A stretch of DNA of 53,586 bases from JAITMY01 sp031549685 (GTDB lineage Bacteria; Bacteroidota; Bacteroidia; Bacteroidales; UBA932): NCBI GenBank assembly GCA_031549685.1, contig JAVBPG010000017.1, positions 1 to 53,586 of the forward strand, read 5' to 3'. This document shows, in pieces, positions 51,960 through 53,586 of the stretch. Position numbers and translations under genes: made by a program. The notes beneath the pieces were generated by a model. The model was not told where the DNA came from and made no database searches. It saw only the letters and a program-made list of their open reading frames with translations. The stretch's first letter is position 1. Each line of letters opens with the position of its first letter.

Positions 51960-52184
51960 CTCCGTTCGCCTTAGGCTGCAAGTGGCACGGATGTTCGGCC
52001 AAGGTTGTACCTTGGTCGCCGTATCAGTGTTGGTTGTACCTACAAAACGCACGGCTGCTTTACATAACCACAATATTTTTCTCACATTCCCCCGCTTGCA
52101 GGCACAGCCTGCTCTGATAGACCGACCGAGGTAAATAACCTGCGGCCGAACTCCGTAGCGCTATTTCACAACCTCCGGCGAACT
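51960..52184 (-). mobile_element. Interspersed repeat family R1, copy 3
   Basis: About 225 bp. On the minus strand it matches R1 copies 1 and 2 (GTTCGCCGGAGGTTGTGAAA, GTCGGTCTATCAGAGCAGG, CTGATACGGCGACCAAGGTA). Both ends carry the GTTCGCC...GGCTGCAAGNGGCACGGA block in opposite directions, so this copy has imperfect terminal inverted repeats of about 36 bp. It supplies the stop codon of the adjacent TonB-C-like gene. Confidence 0.75.
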
Positions 52185-53354
52185 GGGGTATTGAATAGGT
52201 CGCCAATAGGTCAGTATAGCGTTGGGTATGTCATCGTGGTGCCTCATCAATCCACTATCAATGGCATATTTTATCATGTCGTTATTTGGGTTCTGCAACT
52301 CTACTTTTGTTCGAATTTCATTGATGTATTTATTTTTTGCAGCATAGTCAGTAAACATGTAACTAAACCTGTAGAATCGCGAGTTTGTGTCTCTTTGCTC
52401 ATTATACGATAGTATTTTTATGGAGTCGGAAATGTTTTCTCGCTGCTTTATAATTTGCTCTACTTGCCTTTCGGTGTACCTTTTTATTCGCGCATCGCGC
52501 CTTTTCAGCTCACGCAGCTCTGCGCTATCTATGGGCTGTACAAATTTAAAGGGGTAAAGTCCTCCGCTTCGAACGTGTTTCCCATGTCGATACGGAGCGC
52601 TCCATGGTATGTTTTTTATAACTCTAACGGCTTCGCGGGTAAATGGATTATCCTCCTCGAATCCCCTCAATACGGTAACAGAGTCTATGACTCCATCCTT
52701 GTTGGCGCTAAATGATAGCAAAACCTTTACTATGCTATCTTTGGGTAGTTTAGGTAGATTGCTCCAATCTATTAATGAATCTACGTTTATATTTCCTTTA
52801 ACAAATTTACTTTTTCTATTATCCAGCTTCTCAACCTGCTCCACCTTCCCATTCTTAATGGTAAACTTGTACTCAAACTCGTAAATGCTTTCATAGCCCA
52901 TGTGCACATAATCTAACATGCTGCCGAAAGGCACATACATCTCATCGTTCACCCAATCGGCAAACACCTTGCCATTTTTAAGCTGCTTCGGGAAAAGCTG
53001 CTTTAGGTCGGCATACTCACTTCCTATTTTTTCAGAGTCGGTATTCTTATACGATACTTGAACGCCTGCCAGCTGAGTTGGGTAACATGGGTTGCGAACG
53101 CTTTTTAAGTATAACTTATTTTTCTCAACCCCCCATGTGGCAACGTATCCTCTCCAGCATGCTGTGAAAAAGCAGCCGTCGCTATTAAATAGGTTTTTCG
53201 GAGTTATCCAATTTTCCTTAGGGTATAAAGCTAAAGGATTACTATGTAGCGATAGCGTATCTCCGTTATATACGATGAAATCCGGTAACTGCGCAGTTCC
53301 TTTTGAGGTGTAGCTGAGAAGCACTAACAACACTACGCATAGATACTGTTTCAT
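52161..53354 (-). CDS. Secreted protein with TonB C-terminal-like domain
   Basis: This 397-residue protein has signal peptide MKQYLCVVLLVLLSYTSKGTA. Residues around 210-275 (KVLLSFSANKDGVIDSVTVL through AVRVIKNIPWSAPYRHG) resemble the TonB_C fold, as in many Bacteroidota envelope proteins that lack the membrane anchor of TonB. A charged helical region follows (RDARIKRYTERQVEQIIKQR). The last six or seven residues (SSPEVVK) and the stop come from repeat R1, so the natural C terminus may be lost. The start is ATG 53354, because an upstream ATG precedes the promoter box. Confidence 0.7.
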   Translation of the reverse strand: MKQYLCVVLLVLLSYTSKGTAQLPDFIVYNGDTLSLHSNPLALYPKENWITPKNLFNSDGCFFTACWRGYVATWGVEKNKLYLKSVRNPCYPTQLAGVQVSYKNTDSEKIGSEYADLKQLFPKQLKNGKVFADWVNDEMYVPFGSMLDYVHMGYESIYEFEYKFTIKNGKVEQVEKLDNRKSKFVKGNINVDSLIDWSNLPKLPKDSIVKVLLSFSANKDGVIDSVTVLRGFEEDNPFTREAVRVIKNIPWSAPYRHGKHVRSGGLYPFKFVQPIDSAELRELKRRDARIKRYTERQVEQIIKQRENISDSIKILSYNEQRDTNSRFYRFSYMFTDYAAKNKYINEIRTKVELQNPNNDMIKYAIDSGLMRHHDDIPNAILTYWRPIQYPSSPEVVK

Positions 53355-53374
53355 AAGGGTATTGATTTTACCAC

Positions 53375-53382
53375 AAATGTAC
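53375..53382 (-). promoter_or_regulatory. Promoter -7 box for the TonB-C-like gene
   Basis: The minus strand reads TACATTTG, matching TAnnTTTG, about 20 bases before the ATG and divergent from the purF promoter. Confidence 0.55.
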
Positions 53383-53415
53383 AATTTTTTATCTGTTAAT
53401 TTTCCCGTTTTTTGC

Positions 53416-53423
53416 TATCTTTG
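53416..53423 (+). promoter_or_regulatory. Promoter -7 box for purF
   Basis: TATCTTTG matches TAnnTTTG, 30 bases before the purF ATG. No purine riboswitch is seen in the short leader. Confidence 0.55.
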
Positions 53424-53453
53424 TAGGCTTAAAAAAATCCTTCCCCCAACAAA

Positions 53454-53586
53454 ATGAGCGATCAAGTCAAGCACGAGTGCGGCATTGCCATGATACGGCT
53501 CCTCAAGCCGCTTGAATACTACCACCAAAAATACGGCACCTGGCAGTACGGCCTCAACAAGCTGTACCTGCTTATGGAAAAGCAGC
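53454..53586 (+). CDS. purF: Amidophosphoribosyltransferase, 5' end (runs off the window)
   Basis: ATG 53454 begins MSDQVKHECGIAMIRLLKPL. Cys9 followed by Gly-Ile is the glutaminase nucleophile behind an 8-residue propeptide. The last 116 bases are identical to window bases 1-116. If the ends were joined, this start would run into the truncated copy at 2-700. Whether this copy is complete cannot be seen. Confidence 0.85.
   Translation, partial: MSDQVKHECGIAMIRLLKPLEYYHQKYGTWQYGLNKLYLLMEKQ

Noticed and set aside
1..53586. Circular plasmid or phage suggested by the matching ends
   Set aside because: The content is core chromosomal (dcw, nqr, rho, fabI), with no replication, partition or virion genes, and the overlap lies in a gene broken by repeats.

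Overview
The window looks like a chromosomal contig from a Bacteroidota bacterium, most likely an uncultured member of the Bacteroidales. The evidence is the Bacteroidota order of the division and cell-wall (dcw) cluster, Na+-NQR genes, a glycine-lipid acyltransferase pair, Rho with a long disordered insertion, many SPII lipoproteins, and at least a dozen promoters of the form TAnnTTTG. MurE carries the DNPR motif, so the peptidoglycan should contain meso-diaminopimelate. No rRNA, tRNA, CRISPR array, transposase or phage gene was recognised.

Layout. (1) 1-700: the 5' part of purF, cut off by interspersed repeats (599-1180). (2) 1244-5971: lnt, a divergent LysE-type exporter and a TlpA-like thioredoxin lipoprotein. 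(3) 6075-22563, minus strand: mraZ-rsmH-ftsL-ftsI-murE-mraY-murD-ftsW-murG-murC-ftsQ-ftsA-ftsZ-yqeY, with an MraZ operator overlapping the first promoter and a terminator after yqeY. (4) 22955-24759: a putative glsA-glsB pair for glycine lipids. (5) 24913-27966: a more AT-rich, probably acquired block (SDR, ricin-like lectin, DUF3795, AraC). (6) 28121-29815: rho. (7) 30454-37168: nqrABCDEF, then convergent fabI. (8) 38510-39859: LruC-domain lipoprotein. (9) 40304-45260, minus strand: a cobalamin-riboswitch-controlled B12 uptake operon (BtuB-type receptor, BtuG-like propeller, DUF4465 lipoprotein, uncharacterised lipoprotein). (10) 45350-48535: DoxX-like protein, LA_2272-type surface-repeat protein, DUF3943 protein. 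(11) katG. (12) 51113-52184: decaying lipoprotein and porin remnants and another repeat. (13) a TonB-C-like protein and a second purF start at the right end.

The main structural theme is dense small repeats. I see six families of short, terminally inverted, apparently non-autonomous elements, plus eight palindromic elements. The palindromes sit almost only in the gaps of the dcw and nqr operons. Some elements truncate or extend genes (purF, the TonB-C-like gene, a lipoprotein), some supply start codons or false N-terminal extensions, and one is nested inside another.

The first 116 bases are identical to the last 116. The gene content argues against a plasmid, so this is either a repeat-limited contig end, a purF duplication or an assembly artefact.
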